A stretch of 64,000 bases of DNA from Flaccisagitta enflata (taxonomy: Eukaryota; Chaetognatha; Sagittoidea; Aphragmophora), in NCBI GenBank assembly GCA_965153355.1, contig OZ231127.1:10912001-10976000 (forward strand), read 5' to 3'. Shown here piece by piece: positions 1 to 11,319 of this stretch. Within the stretch, counting starts at the first letter, position 1. Every line of letters starts with the position of its first letter. Under the pieces are notes generated by a model. The model was not told the DNA's origin, ran no database searches, and saw only the letters and a program-made list of their open reading frames with translations. The position numbers and the translations under genes are program-made.

Positions 1-160
1 CTTTGTTTGAGTAATGAGGCTGAGGCTGAGTAGTTGAGGCCACTTAGTCTGAGTAGTGAGGCTGAGGCTGAGTAGTTGAGGCTTCTTTGTCTAGATAGTG
101 AGGCTAAGGCTGAGTAGTTGAGGCCACTGTCTGAGATGTGGGGCTGCGGCTAAATTGGTG
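1..160. repeat. ~53-bp minisatellite (GAGGCTGAGGCTGAGTAGTT)
   Basis: About three imperfect units of roughly 53 bp sharing GAGGCTGAGGCTGAGTAGTT, starting at the window edge, so the array probably continues to the left. The last unit is the most diverged. No coding function is visible. Confidence 0.75.
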
Positions 161-332
161 AGGCCATAATATCATAGTAATATTGAGAGGCCGCGACCGA
201 TTTTGCGCGGTTTTCTCTGGAAGGCGACTCACGGCTGGGTGCTGTCTTCTTTTCCTCCACTTCCTCCTCTTCCTCCTCCAAATTCTCCTCCTCCTCCTTG
301 TCATCCTTCTCGTCCATTTTTTCCGATGACAC
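150..332 (-). CDS. possible short acidic ORF (60 aa), unrecognised
   Basis: An ATG-initiated 60-codon frame reads MSSEKMDEKDDKEEEEN, then a Glu/Lys-rich stretch, then a non-repetitive tail ending in ASPI before the stop. The acidic part is encoded by a CTC/CTT-rich low-complexity tract, so it may simply be an open purine/pyrimidine repeat. There is no homology I recognise, no visible partner exon and no promoter signal. It could be a small protein or the first exon of a gene, but a chance ORF is more likely. Confidence 0.15.
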   Translation of the reverse strand: MSSEKMDEKDDKEEEENLEEEEEEVEEKKTAPSRESPSRENRAKSVAASQYYYDIMASPI

Positions 333-340
333 GCAACCAT

Positions 341-1479
341 TTAAAACATTTTTTCGTCATGTTGCAAAACAAGTTATTTTGAGTGACAAGGCATCGGACG
401 CGTGCTTGTGATGGATAGATAAAAAAAGAGGAAAATGAAAATTTGGTTGGGTTAGCATGCCAGAATGTTCATGTGAGGGTGCAAGAGGCCAGACGCGTTG
501 ATAAATGAATGATTTTATGAATGGTGAATGATTCGCACGCGGCAAATGTTCATGCAACAAATAAGATATGAAAATAACTATGGAAAATAATCACAAAGAA
601 ACAAGAGAGAGAAAAAAAAAGATCAAGCAATAGTGGTAAAAAGTTTGCGTTAAGTAACGTTAATTGGTATACAGCAACCAGAGGAAGAGCAAAAAAGGCA
701 GGATCGCGATGAAACAAATTATAGTAAACAATAATGGATGACGTTGCATTTGTTAAAAGTCATAAAGAAATTGGCTTCCAATCACTAGTAAATCTGCCTT
801 TTCTTTTGTACTGGAGCTTGATCTTGGAAATCATCAAAACAACAAAAATTAGGATCGCAAATTGGTTGGATTGTCTTGCAAGAAAATGGTCCCTAATTCA
901 TTTGTAAGTTGACAATTCGAAAAATGAGTCAGATTTTCAGTGATGTGTAGGAATTTAATGAAAGCAGATAAAATCCACGGCAAAATATAGTTTAAAGCAT
1001 TCATTACATGGTGAGACGTTTGACTAGTTTCGCTGTTAAGTTTAAACAAATTGAAACTACTCAATTAAGTTGACAAATCTTTTTTATACATATACTATGT
1101 CTATCAAGAAGTCATATGAATTACGACCAAGTTTTATCGAGTTTGACAAAGGCCGGACAAAGAAGTCATGTTGCTTACTCACAATGATCTCAATACCGTC
1201 CAGAGGGTTATTTTTTTCAGTGGGGGGGGGGGGGGCATGAAAAATTTGCAGCATAAAATCGAAGCTTAAAAGAGCAATTTTCAGAAGTCATTTATCACCA
1301 GTTGATTGGTGTCGATTTCTTTCATCTAAGTTTGCGTGATACACCCTGTAGCAAAAGGCTCTAACAAGGGAGCCACTGGTTAAATCAGAGTCCTTGCGCA
1401 AGCATTCTCATGATAGAAACCGAGTATTTGACAGACCAACCAAGTAATTGTCCTAATGAGGCGCGTTGAAACCTCTAGA
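341..1479. other. AT-rich spacer, no gene seen
   Basis: Mostly unique-looking AT-rich sequence. It contains one poly-G run (about 1221-1236). I see no exon with plausible splice sites. Confidence 0.5.
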
Positions 1480-1485
1480 GAGAGA

Positions 1486-1533
<48 letters not shown>
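1480..1533. repeat. (GA)n microsatellite
   Basis: Nearly pure GA dinucleotide tract with one GTGA interruption near its start. Confidence 0.95.
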
Positions 1534-1535
<2 letters not shown>

Positions 1536-2052
1536 GAACCATTACAGCGGCCATCCCGCGGGTGATTGTTGCCTTTTTCCCGTTTTGTCGATATATCGGA
1601 TATATGAAGTTTGTGAATCCAACCATTTTTCTGGATTTCAACCATTTTTCTGAAAGTTATAGTCCAACAACCATTTTCTGACGATTATGGAAACGAAGCT
1701 GGGTGCGGGTGGGCAGGAGCAGTGACGAAGTTTTTTCACCGGGGCATCTGTGGCCAAGGGCTAAGGCAAGTCACATATTAGACTGAACCAAGGCGATAGA
1801 AATTCCGAACGAAATCATTCAAATGGAACAATACACGTTGCAACGCGTTGGATTGTGGATCATGAAATCAAGTTCAGGAAACGAGTCCAGTTTCCTTTAT
1901 TTGAGTCTTATGCACGTATGATATTGCAGTTTTATTTATCTATTTATCTTTATTTTGCTTGCGGCAAATGATAATCCTCAGATCTTTTGCGTCTCAACAA
2001 AGACTGAAGTTCAGGTTCTATTTCTTCCCTCATATCACACTCTTTTTCTTTT

Positions 2053-2296
2053 TAGTCGCGTGCACGCGACTCTGTGACCCACTATGTCCGTCGGTCGGTC
2101 GGTCGGTCCGTCCATCCGTCCGCGTTAACTTTTCTTTAGCTTTTTCCGTCGTTTTACACCATTTTAAGTCATTTTAAGTCATTTAAGTCAATTAAGGTTA
2201 ATTTAAGTTAATTTACATTTAGTCTCACAGTCTTTTGGTCTTTCAGTCTTATGGTCTTAACAACCGCACGCGACTGTAAGGTGTTGGCCTTGTTTG
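2053..2296 (+). repeat. dispersed repeat family A, long copy
   Basis: This copy begins with TAGTCGCGTGCACGCGACTC, whose first 18 bases after T form a perfect palindrome. A GTCGGTCGGTCC tract follows, then short AAGTCATTTT-type direct repeats, and it ends in CACGCGACTGTAAGGTGTTGGCCTTGTTT. The same start and end motifs recur at more than ten sites in the window in both orientations, so this is an interspersed repeat. I see no coding capacity and cannot assign it to a known transposon class. Confidence 0.75.
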
Positions 2297-2303
2297 GTTG
2301 CAG

Positions 2304-2535
2304 ACTCGCGACTCTTTAAGAAGCTTTGTTCATTCCTTGTTCTGTCCGTCCACTGTTCTGTCCGTCCTTTCAACCATCTGTTGGTAATGCTTGAGCCAAA
2401 AAGTGTAAAAAAGGCACATTTCCGCCCTTGCCCCTCCGCGACGACATTGCAACCCCGGGCTACTTGTTCCTCTTTTAAGATGGGTCCTCGCATCTCTAAA
2501 AGAGGGTCTCCATCCCTCTGTTGGTCCATCCGTCA
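2304..2535 (+). repeat. family A-related partial copy
   Basis: Adjacent to the previous copy. It carries the CTGTCCGTCC tract, a CCCTTGCCCCTCCGCGAC segment and a second TCCATCCGTC tract, resembling the middle and end of family A and the copy at 27.5 kb. Confidence 0.5.
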
Positions 2536-2729
2536 GTAAGTCTGTACATTACGCCTGTGCATAAAAACAGATTATTCAGCACTTTTCAATTGGGGCGAGA
2601 TTTCACACCAGATCAAATTGTGATAAACATGTTTTGAGAGGCACCTTTCTTGAGGAAGGCTATCTCCCCACCCCCACATACTTAGCGTCTAGTACACTAC
2701 ATGAAAAGTCAAAATTAGGACACACCGTT

Positions 2730-2945
2730 GCCCATTCGGGCTTGTTTACTCCATTCATTGTTACAATCAGGGCGCATCATTACCTGTTCAGGCTTGTTTA
2801 CTGCATTCATTGTTACAATCAGGACGCATCATTGCCTTGTCTACTTAATACAGCATTACAGTCAGGACACCTCATTGCCCGTTTGGGCTTGTTTACTCCA
2901 TACATTGTTACAATCAGGACGCACCATTGCCTGTTTAGCCTTGTT
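2730..2945 (+). repeat. ~50-bp tandem repeat, about 4 units
   Basis: Four imperfect units contain GCTTGTTTACTCCATTCATT followed by GTTACAATCAGG and GCATCATTGCC. Starts of the shared core are about 47-52 bp apart. Confidence 0.8.
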
Positions 2946-3039
2946 CCTTCCATCATTGGATTTTCTCTGCCCAATTTGCCTCTCATTCTCTGACGGGATC
3001 ATCCACCCCCTCATTGCCCTACATTGAACAAAGCTAGAG

Positions 3040-3313
<274 letters not shown>

Positions 3314-3424
3314 GAGAATGACTGTGATGGAGGCATCCCTGCGTGGTGCTGGACCAAAATGTGGCATTTGTCATCATCTGTTTTCCTTTATAACTCAGCT
3401 CTGGAATGGATGGGCGGACTGTAC

Positions 3425-3726
3425 ATCTTCCTCTTTGTCGATTTTTCTTTTTTGTTTTTTCTTGTACAGCTCTTCCTCTGTTGCTTCTGCTTCTTATTTT
3501 CCTTTTTCTTTTTCTTTTTCTTCTTCATCTCCTTTTCTTCTCTTACTTTCTTTTAACTTTTTTTCTTTTTTTCATTTCTCTTTTTTCTTCCTCTTCTTTT
3601 TTGTTCTCTTCTTCCTCTTCTTCCTCTTCTCTTCTTCTTCTTCTTCTTCTTCTTCTTCTTCTTCTTCTTCTTCTTCTTCTTCTTCTTCTTTTTCCTCTTC
3701 TTCTTCTTCTATCTATTCTTCTTCTT

Positions 3727-3757
<31 letters not shown>

Positions 3758-4150
3758 TTTTCTTCTTCTTCTTCTTCTTATTTTATTCTTATTATTTCTT
3801 TCTTTTTCTATTCTTCTTCTCCTTCTTTGTTTTCTATTCTTCTTCTCTGTTTCTCTTTTTCTTTTTCTTCTTCTTCTTTCTTTTTCTTCTTATTCTTTAT
3901 CTTCTCTTTCTTCTATTTATTTATTAACTTCTTATTATATCTTCTTCTTCTTCTTCTCCCTCTTCTTTTCCTTCTTCTCCTTATTCTTAATCTTTATTAT
4001 TTTATCTTCTTCTTCTTTATTCTATTCTTTATTTCTTCTTCTTCTTCTTCTTCTTCTTCTTCTTCTTTTTCTTCTTCTTCTTCTTCTTCTGCTTCTTCTT
4101 CTTCTTTCTTTTTTCCCTTTTTCTCTCCTCCTTTTCTTTATCTTTCCATC
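3425..4150 (+). repeat. (TTC)n pyrimidine tract
   Basis: About 700 bp of TTC-based pyrimidine-rich sequence with long pure (TTC) stretches near 3638-3690 and 4035-4090. Long Ser/Leu/Phe-only frames across it are artefacts of composition. Confidence 0.95.
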
Positions 4151-4319
4151 CCTCTTTCCCTCTCTGCACGTTGTATTGAAAGCAGCTCATTGTAAGAAAC
4201 CAGGATTAATGTGATCCCATTTTCAGCATCCAAATTGCCCAAACTTCTTTTCGGAATCTCGTCTATTTCTGAACCAAGAACATCACTCATTTGTAGGTTT
4301 CCTTCTCGTGTGGGAGTGT

Positions 4320-4640
4320 GGGCGTGTTTCTCGTGACGACAACAAATTCGTTGAACGCGTTCACAGCGCGAACGCATGATCATGAATTTCGAATGTCTCA
4401 CAAGGCAGTGAGCGAAATGAGTGAGCAAGCCCGTGAACGGAATGAAAGAGCGAAGCGAGCGGGGCACAGTGAAGTCCTGCGGATTGACTGAGCTGAGTAA
4501 GCGGTGCGAGCGAGCGAATGTAGCGAGCGATTGAGTGACCTGTTGAAAACGCTCTTGTCACGAGAAGAAACAGGCTCAGTGTGTGAGAAAAAAGACGAAT
4601 TTGAACGCAGAAAATTCACACAAGATGCAGTAAAACGAAA
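4320..4640 (+). repeat. dispersed repeat family C (GAGCGAGCG)
   Basis: Shares AGTGAGCGAAATGAGTGAGC and GCGGTGCGAGCGAGCGAA segments with 5.9-6.3 kb and, inverted, with 63.1-63.2 kb. About 250-350 bp long, with no terminal repeats recognised. Confidence 0.6.
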
Positions 4641-4800
4641 AGCCAGTGTGTTTTTGGAAACCGGTGTTGGCGGCATGAGTATCGATTGCTGTTGACTTAA
4701 CAAGGACAGAAATGTGTAAATTGTCCATCACTAATCCGTTAAAAAAAGTACTATTCGTACCATGGAAATTGTGTGATTAATGGACGACTCAAGGAAAAGA

Positions 4801-4852
<52 letters not shown>

Positions 4853-4856
4853 GAAG

Positions 4857-4936
<80 letters not shown>

Positions 4937-5248
4937 ATTGGTGTTGGTGTTATTGTTGTTTTGATGTTGTTATTTGTTGTTGTTATTTGTTTATTATTTA
5001 TTTGTTATTATTGATGTTATTTATTAAGCTGGCATTGTTGTTATTTGTTATTTGTTGTCGTTGTTGTTATTTGTTATTTATTATTTATTGACTTGTTGTT
5101 GTTGTTGTTGTTGAAGTTGTTATATTGTTATTTATTGTTGTTGTTGTTGTTGTTGTTGTTGTTATTGTTGTTGTTATTTATTTATTGTTTTTGATATTTA
5201 TTATTATTGTTGTTTTAATTTGTTTATTTGTTTGTTTTTGTTATTTAT

Positions 5249-5280
<32 letters not shown>

Positions 5281-5430
5281 ATTGTTGTTGTTATTGTTGT
5301 TGTTGTTGTTATTTTGTAGTTATGATTGTTGTTGTTGTTATTTGTTGTTATTGTTTTGTTTATTTATTTATTTATTTATTTATTGTTATTTGTTATTGTT
5401 ATTGTTGTTATTGTTGTCGTTAACATCCAG
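4801..5430 (+). repeat. (TTG)n array with TTA variants
   Basis: Long pure (TTG)n from 4801 to about 4935, then mixed TTG/TTATT sequence, with further pure blocks near 5135-5160 and 5249-5312. No gene is evident. Confidence 0.95.
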
Positions 5431-5435
5431 AAACC

Positions 5436-5720
5436 AGCCGAAGCAGAAGCGGAAGCGGCAGCGGGAGCGGAAGCAGAAATGGAAGCGGAATCAAAAGCGG
5501 AAGTGGAAACAGAAGTGGCAAAGGAAGCAGCAGGGGAAGCTGAAGCGAATGTGTCAGCGGCAGCGGAAGCGGAAACGGAAGCGGCAAGAGAAGCGGAAGT
5601 GGCAGTGGCAGTGGGAGCGGAATCGGAAGCGGCACCGGAAGCGGCAGAAGCGGAAGGAGAATTGCAGCGGCAGCGGAAGCGGACACTGAATCGGCACCGG
5701 AAGTGGAAGGTCAGAATCGG
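5436..5720 (+). repeat. GCGGAA hexamer minisatellite
   Basis: Imperfect 6-bp periodicity (GCGGAA / GTGGAA / GCAGAA). One frame reads as Ala-Glu alternation followed by a short non-repetitive tail ending at 5781; the other strand reads as Leu-Pro. Because all frames stay open, I treat it as a repeat rather than a gene. Confidence 0.85.
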
Positions 5721-5899
5721 TGGAGGCGGCGAGAAATCGATGTTCTTTGATGAATCCTTTGCTAATGTTTCATATTCTTAGTTAACTTGAGTTAGTCTGC
5801 ATCATCTATTTGAATCGGAAAACGTAACTCAAGAAGTTTCTGCTCTGTCGTAGTTTCTTTTTTTTTCTTTACTGGCGTCATTCGACACTCTCGAAACTT

Positions 5900-6320
5900 T
5901 GGGTGTGTCTCTACTCATTCCTACAGGCTCTCTATCTTTGGGCACGTTTCTAGTGACCGCCAAAAACGCGTTTCTTCCCATTGAACTCGTTCACAGCATG
6001 AACACATATCCATAAAAATCAACCGTCCTACGAGGGAGTGATAGAAGTGAGTGAGCGAGCCTGTAAACGGAGCGAGCGAGTGAAGCGATCATAACTATGC
6101 AGAGCGCTGGGGAGCAAGTGAGCAGAGTGAGCGGTGCAAGCAATCAAAAATAGCGAGGGACCAAGTGGCTTGTTAGACATGTAATTGTCTTTTACTAGAA
6201 ACACCCCATTTAAATCGTCTACCTTGGTTCTTCACGTCCCAATCTGTTCCTCTACCCAATGAGGATTTGAGCAAGGGAGTGAACAAATTAATGAGCAAGC
6301 CCATGAATATGAATAGAGCG
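5900..6320 (+). repeat. dispersed repeat family C, second copy
   Basis: Contains TTCACAGCATGAACACATAT, then AGTGAGTGAGCGAGCCTGTA and GAGTGAGCGGTGCAAGCAAT, paralleling the 4.3-4.6 kb copy in the same order. A GAGCAAGCCCATGAAT segment near 6290 looks like another partial unit. Confidence 0.6.
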
Positions 6321-6329
6321 AGGTAGTCA

Positions 6330-6742
6330 AACAAGCTTAGCAGGCCTGTATATAATTGAGTTCTTTGAAATCAAAGGGTTTTGAGATAGGGAAGGGAAAG
6401 GAAGGGGGAAATAAGAGAAAAAAAGAAAATTTGGGGAAAATATAACCATGGCCAAAAAAAAAATCGGACATTGCTTTTTTCTACTATAACTTGGTGCTGC
6501 ATTTGAGAAAGTACATAAATTCTATGACCATTCTAAAGAGCTTCAAAAAATCTTCAATTTGAGTCATTGAACGAAATCCTAACTTAAAAACTTTAGAAGT
6601 TATGTTAATTTGAAAAAAAAGTATCAATTGAAATCTTCCTATGAACTATATGACGTTTTTACTAACTTGAATTCATGGACTAAATGTCTTTATTTGCTAA
6701 CCATTTTTAAATAGATTGACTAAAAAATGTCTGCTTGGCGCC

Positions 6743-6745
<3 letters not shown>
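6330..6745. other. AT-rich spacer
   Basis: No exon or structured repeat recognised. Short A runs only. Confidence 0.5.
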
Positions 6746-6747
<2 letters not shown>

Positions 6748-6831
<84 letters not shown>

Positions 6832-6832
6832 T
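6748..6832. repeat. (CT)n microsatellite
   Basis: Nearly pure CT tract of about 85 bp. Confidence 0.95.
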
Positions 6833-6839
6833 AGAGTTA

Positions 6840-7335
6840 GAAACGTCTATTATAAAAATCAGTTTCAGATGGGTTCAATTAATAAATCAAAATCCTTGTG
6901 AATATAGGTTCGGTTCAGATACTGCTATAACCGACTTCCGGTTGCGGTTATTATCGATTTTTATTTGCATACTGACATTGTTTTTTGCATGATGATTGAG
7001 TGTGGATCATTTAAGAATAGCACTGATTTTTTTTTAATCCTGCACTTTAGTAGCTATTTACTTTTACTCTTTTCAATTTTTATTATTTATTGTTTTTAGA
7101 TGTGTCACTTTTATAGTTTTTTTTTTTATTTTTTGTGTTTTTTACTTTTTTAATTTGTATTCAGTTTTTTAATTTGGTTTAAGTTTTTCTTTTCTAACTT
7201 CTGCATTTTTTTTTCTATTTTTCTATTTTTTTTTATGTTTATTAAACTTTTGTTTACTTTCAATTTATAAATTAAGCAAATGATCATCAAATTTGTTGAA
7301 TGCTTATAGAGAGAGATAATAGAGAACCGGTGAGT
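6840..7335. other. T-rich spacer
   Basis: T-rich, low-complexity sequence with TTTTTATT-type words. No gene is seen. Confidence 0.5.
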
Positions 7336-7336
7336 A

Positions 7337-7337
<1 letters not shown>

Positions 7338-7382
<45 letters not shown>
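7338..7382. repeat. (GA)n microsatellite
   Basis: Pure GA tract of about 45 bp. Confidence 0.95.
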
Positions 7383-7385
<3 letters not shown>

Positions 7386-7511
7386 TGCGAATAATAAGAA
7401 GAAACCGAGTCACTCGATCGGTTTATTGTTGTATTCCGATTTCCGGTCATTGATGAAATTGTAACCTAGTTTAGGTTATTAGCGGGTACCATTCGACCGT
7501 TACTGAGCCGT

Positions 7512-7587
<76 letters not shown>

Positions 7588-7588
7588 G

Positions 7589-7640
<52 letters not shown>

Positions 7641-7684
7641 GTGTCTGTATATATATATATCTCTCTCTCTCTCTCTCTCTCTCA
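7512..7684. repeat. (CT)n-(CTGT)n-(CTGTCT)n-(TA)n compound microsatellite
   Basis: Successive blocks of CT, CTGT, CTGTCT, CT, TA and CT repeats. Confidence 0.95.
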
Positions 7685-7779
7685 GCATTTGACTTTTTCC
7701 TACAGCGATTAGCCACTTTTATTGTGGTATATGATCTAAGGTATGTTTTGAATATCTTTAATTATATTGTTAATTATGA

Positions 7780-7975
7780 TAGGTCCAGAGTAAACACATT
7801 GAGAGCACCAAAAGTTGGCAAGGCTCTCATCCTTAAGCTAATTTGGGATTGAGTAGTTACGTTGTCGCTTTCTATATCTCTGAAAAAAAGATGCCCATGG
7901 GCCCACTGTTGAAGACGCTGGGCAGGCCAGGGAATCTCCTCTTGTCTGTGTGAGACGGCAGAGACGGACATGAGT
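7780..7975 (-). repeat. dispersed repeat family E
   Basis: On the minus strand this contains CTTAAGGATGAGAGCCTTGC followed by a CTCTCAATGTGTTTA segment. The same order, ATCTAAGGATGAGAGCCTTT then GCTCTCTCAATGGCGTTTA, occurs at 26.41-26.48 kb on the plus strand. Extent and class are unknown. Confidence 0.45.
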
Positions 7976-8485
7976 CTTAAAAACCTTAGGGAACCTTACT
8001 GTGCTTTCTGGTATTCAGGGCCATTTATCGGGGAAAAAAAGTCGAAGTCAGTCTTCGACTTTTTGACATATTCCCGAGAAACAGGGTTTTCATTTTCTTA
8101 TGCGAAAGTTGTGCATCTCTTCCGGCCTGACTGATTAGGGCCTCCGATAAAAATTTATAAGGTAAGTAAATTTAATTATTCTCTTTCATTGTATAAGCTT
8201 AAATTCTCTCGACAAATATTTTCGCTATGATTTTTAAAATTTATTATAGAAGTCTGAAATGAATTTTTATTTTATGATTTGGTAAGGTCAGGTGTGTTAT
8301 GTTTGTTTTGACGTGTAAATCTGAAAACTTATAGTTTTGAAGCATATCTGCTCATCTATGAGGGTGTTTTTGAGCATTCTAGCTCATTTAGCTCATTTAG
8401 CTCAGTCTGTTTTTCTGATTTAAAATGCGATAAATGGATAAATGTTTTGATACATGTTTGAGCATGCAAATACAATGTCAAGTTT

Positions 8486-8949
8486 CACTCACAGGGCCTT
8501 GCATTAGCCTTTTCTAATTAGGTAACAATGTTAAGTTTCACTCACCTTCAGCTTTCTCCAGGATGAGATAGAAGCGTTTCCTATCTTCATCGACGTGAAT
8601 CCCGAGGACTTTGACAACTGAGGGATGTTCATGAAGACTCCGATTGATCTCAGCACAATCCTTCAATCTCTGCAGTTGCTTGGCACTCGTCCATGATGTC
8701 ACCTAAACCATTGTGAGGGAAATCACTCACAGGGCCTTGCATTAGCCTTTTCTAATCAGGTAACAATGTTAAGTTTCACTCACCTTCAGCTTTCTCCAGG
8801 ATGAGATAGAAGCGTTTCCTATCTTCATCGACGTGAATCCCGAGGACTTTGACAACTGAGGGATGTTCATGAAGACTCCGATTGATCTCAGCACAATCCT
8901 TCAATCTCTGCAGTTGCTTGGCACTCGTCCATGATGTCACCTAAACCAT
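8486..8949. repeat. 238-bp tandem duplication containing kinase exon 2
   Basis: The segment starting CACTCACAGGGCCTTGCATT occurs at 8486 and again at 8724. Both units include the complete 157-bp exon with splice sites. They are nearly identical (TAATTAGG versus TAATCAGG is the visible change), so the duplication is recent. Confidence 0.93.
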
Positions 8950-9753
8950 TGGGGAGAAAATAAGAAAGGTGATGAATGAATGAATGAAAAAATCAATGAA
9001 TGAATGAATGAACAAATGAAGGATTGAATGAATGAATGAATGAATGAATGAATGAATGAATGAATGAATGAATGAATGAATAGATGAAAAAATGAATGAA
9101 TGACTGAAGAATGAAGGTACCAAAGCAGATGAATGAATGAATGAATGAATGAATGAATGAATGAATAACTAAATCAATGAATCAATCAATCAATGAATCA
9201 ATGAATCAATGAAAACACAAATGAATGGATGAATGAATGAATGAATGAATGAATGAATGAATGAATGAATGAATGAATGAATGAATAGATAGATAAATGA
9301 AACAGATGAATAAATCAGATGAATGGTGTGAATGAATGAATGAATAGAATAAATGAATGAATGAATGAATGAATGAATGAATGAATGAATGAATGAATGA
9401 ATGAATATCTAAATCAATCAATCAATGAATCAATGAATCAATGAAAACACAAATAAATGAATGAATGAATGAATGAATGAATGAATGAATGAATGAATTA
9501 TTGAATGAATGATATTCTTTAATATAGTTATCTCTCTGTCTTTCTTTCTTTCTTTCTTTCTTTTTCTTTCTTTCTTTCTTTTTATTTCTTTTCTTTCTAT
9601 CTCTCTTTTCATTCTTTCATTCTTTCTTAAGCAACTCTTCTATCTTATCTTTCTTTCTTTTTCTTTCTATTTCTTACTTTCTTTCATATTCTCTTTCTTT
9701 CTTTCTTTTCCTTCTATCTTATTTATTTCTTTCTTTATTTTTTCTGTCCATCT

Positions 9754-9790
<37 letters not shown>

Positions 9791-9791
9791 G

Positions 9792-9856
<65 letters not shown>

Positions 9857-10036
9857 CGTGTGTGTCACTCTCTCTCTCTCATTTACCTTAACCACGACAT
9901 CCACTGGCTGTCCCGCATCATGTATCTGTCCTTTGAAGAGTGCCGTGGATCCATCTCCACCCGCGCGGTATTTGTCAATCCTCGATTGTTCATCCCAGTT
10001 GAAACTGATCGTGTTGAGATTAAACTTTTCACTCAT
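8546..10036 (-). CDS. partial paralogue of the kinase/KEN-endoribonuclease gene (exons 1, 2, 2')
   Basis: Exon 1 (10036-9887) encodes the same 50 residues as exon 1 of the right-hand gene: start MSEKFNLN, glycine-rich loop AGGDGSTALFKG and the ATP-binding lysine in DVVVK. Exon 2 (157 bp; helix C and beta-4 region, ending in LILEKAEG) is present twice, at 8940-8784 and 8702-8546. The two copies are identical and each has a canonical acceptor (TTTAG) and donor (GTGAGT). Using both would repeat this segment and break the frame, because each ends in phase 1 while starting in phase 0; using one restores the normal gene. No exon 3 or 4 (HRD loop, KEN domain) is found between 8545 and 1. They may lie beyond the left edge or be lost, so this is either a 5' part of a live gene or a truncated duplicate. 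Against exon 1-2 of the other gene there are 4 differences in 307 bp, all synonymous. Confidence 0.8.
8960..9525 (+). repeat. (TGAA)n array in kinase intron 1
   Basis: Long TGAA tetranucleotide blocks separated by short AATCAATCAATGAATC segments and an ACACAAATGAATG motif that recurs several times, giving higher-order units. Equivalent to 61.55-62.46 kb. Confidence 0.92.
9530..9745 (+). repeat. (CTTT)n array in intron 1
   Basis: CTTT tetranucleotides with TTTTT and TATTT interruptions, matching the block at 62.48-62.68 kb. Confidence 0.9.
9756..9880 (+). repeat. (CTGT)n-(CT)n tract next to exon 1 donor
   Basis: A short CTGT block, then CT dinucleotides, reaching within a few bases of the exon 1 donor at 9886. 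Confidence 0.95.
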
Positions 10037-10229
10037 CGTCGACGTCTTGTTTCACAGCATCGGAAATAAAGATGGTGAAATAACAGGAACCTCCATGAAA
10101 ACGAAAAGAAATACTGATTGATTCAGATTGAAGGTACTGATAGATTGACTAGTCAAAAGAAGACCGGAATTTCCGTTGACACGATAAGAGGAATGATCAT
10201 CGCTGATAGGTCGACGTCAATACAAGAAA

Positions 10230-10241
10230 GAATATTGTTTA

Positions 10242-10299
<58 letters not shown>

Positions 10300-10312
10300 G
10301 GTGGTGGTGGTA

Positions 10313-10368
<56 letters not shown>

Positions 10369-10395
10369 ATTGATGGATTGATTGATTGATTCACT
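10230..10395 (+). repeat. (TTGA)n array upstream of the kinase paralogue
   Basis: Two TTGA blocks separated by a GGTGGTGGTGGTAA insert. Lies about 200 bp upstream of the exon 1 ATG; a longer, uninterrupted version lies upstream of the right-hand copy. Confidence 0.93.
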
Positions 10396-10599
10396 GTCAA
10401 TAACAAAGGCAGTATTACGTAAGAGTAGAACAATGCTGATTAGTCGACGTCAGCGAATTATCTTCTCCTCCGAGTCCAACGCATGATCACAATTGGTTGA
10501 GACAAATGACAAGTAGACAATTGAATCTTGTATGACAAATGACAAGTAGACAATTCGTTGACGACGTTCGTCAACCAAAAAAATGAAAAGGATTCAGTT

Positions 10600-11180
10600 T
10601 CTAATCTGATCTTTTCTCGGTTTAACTACTCCTTATCAAACGCCCCCCTAAGTAGATATCAATGGCCTCATTCACGATCGGGGCCAAAAAAAATACTAAC
10701 ACTAAGTTACTTAACTGAATGGTTCGCTCGTGAAATTGTGAACACAACTTGCTCGCACTATTGATAGCTCACTTAACCTAGTCAGTACAAAGTTACTTTA
10801 CTGAAAAATTGTGAACTGTTTGTCCCCAAATTTACGTGGATTTTAGCAAGTTTTTGAACAATAACAAAAAGTGAGAAAAATTTCAAAATATGACTAAAAA
10901 GATAGATATTAATGAAATAATGAATTTATTGTCTGAAAGATACAACAAATTTTCATAAACCTAAAATCTTTTAGCTATCACGAATTGTAGCTAGTTTGCT
11001 TATAGCCAATTATTTGAAAATCATACGTACTACTGAAGATTGATGTGTTGAACCTGAATAAGGATTTTGATAAAACAATCACCCTCATTCCATTTATCTT
11101 ATCAAAGGTCAACTTTCTGCCGGTACAAGAAAAAAACCAAAAAAGATCAGCCAATAATGATAAAGGAATAAAAATCCCGA
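10600..11180. other. AT-rich spacer
   Basis: No exon or repeat recognised beyond short AT-rich words. Confidence 0.45.
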
Positions 11181-11184
11181 TCAC

Positions 11185-11310
11185 AGTAGGACAACTTGAT
11201 GTCTTTGGTAGTAGGACAACTTGATGTCTTTGGCAGTAGGACAACTTGATGTCTTTGGCAGTAGTACAACTTGAAGTCTTTAGCAGTAGGACAACTTGAT
11301 GTCTTTGGTC
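11185..11310 (+). repeat. 25-bp tandem repeat, 5 units
   Basis: Five nearly identical 25-bp units containing AGTAGGACAACTTGATGTCT, the fourth with two substitutions. The direct repeats have no spacers, so this is a short satellite and not a CRISPR array. Confidence 0.92.
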
Positions 11311-11319
11311 GACTCTTAT

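Larger units (their letters stand above)
8486..10599. repeat. segmental duplication, left copy
   Basis: Homologous over its length to about 61.30-64.0 kb, in the same orientation: exon 2 region, (TGAA)n, (CTTT)n, (CT)n, exon 1, 5' flank, (TTGA)n and a distal segment ending in AAAAGGATTCAGTTT. The right copy reaches the end of the window, so the true length is unknown. The right copy carries an extra segment of about 440 bp upstream of exon 1, and the left copy has exon 2 twice. The upstream non-coding flank differs by about 12%, and the exons by 1.3%. Confidence 0.93.

Noticed and set aside
3318-4214. 298-residue Ser/Leu/Phe-rich open frame
   Set aside because: It spans a (TTC)n pyrimidine tract; all three frames are open and homopolymeric, with no domain or splice structure.
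11185-11310. CRISPR-like regular 25-bp repeats
   Set aside because: The units are contiguous with no unique spacers, and the window is eukaryotic.
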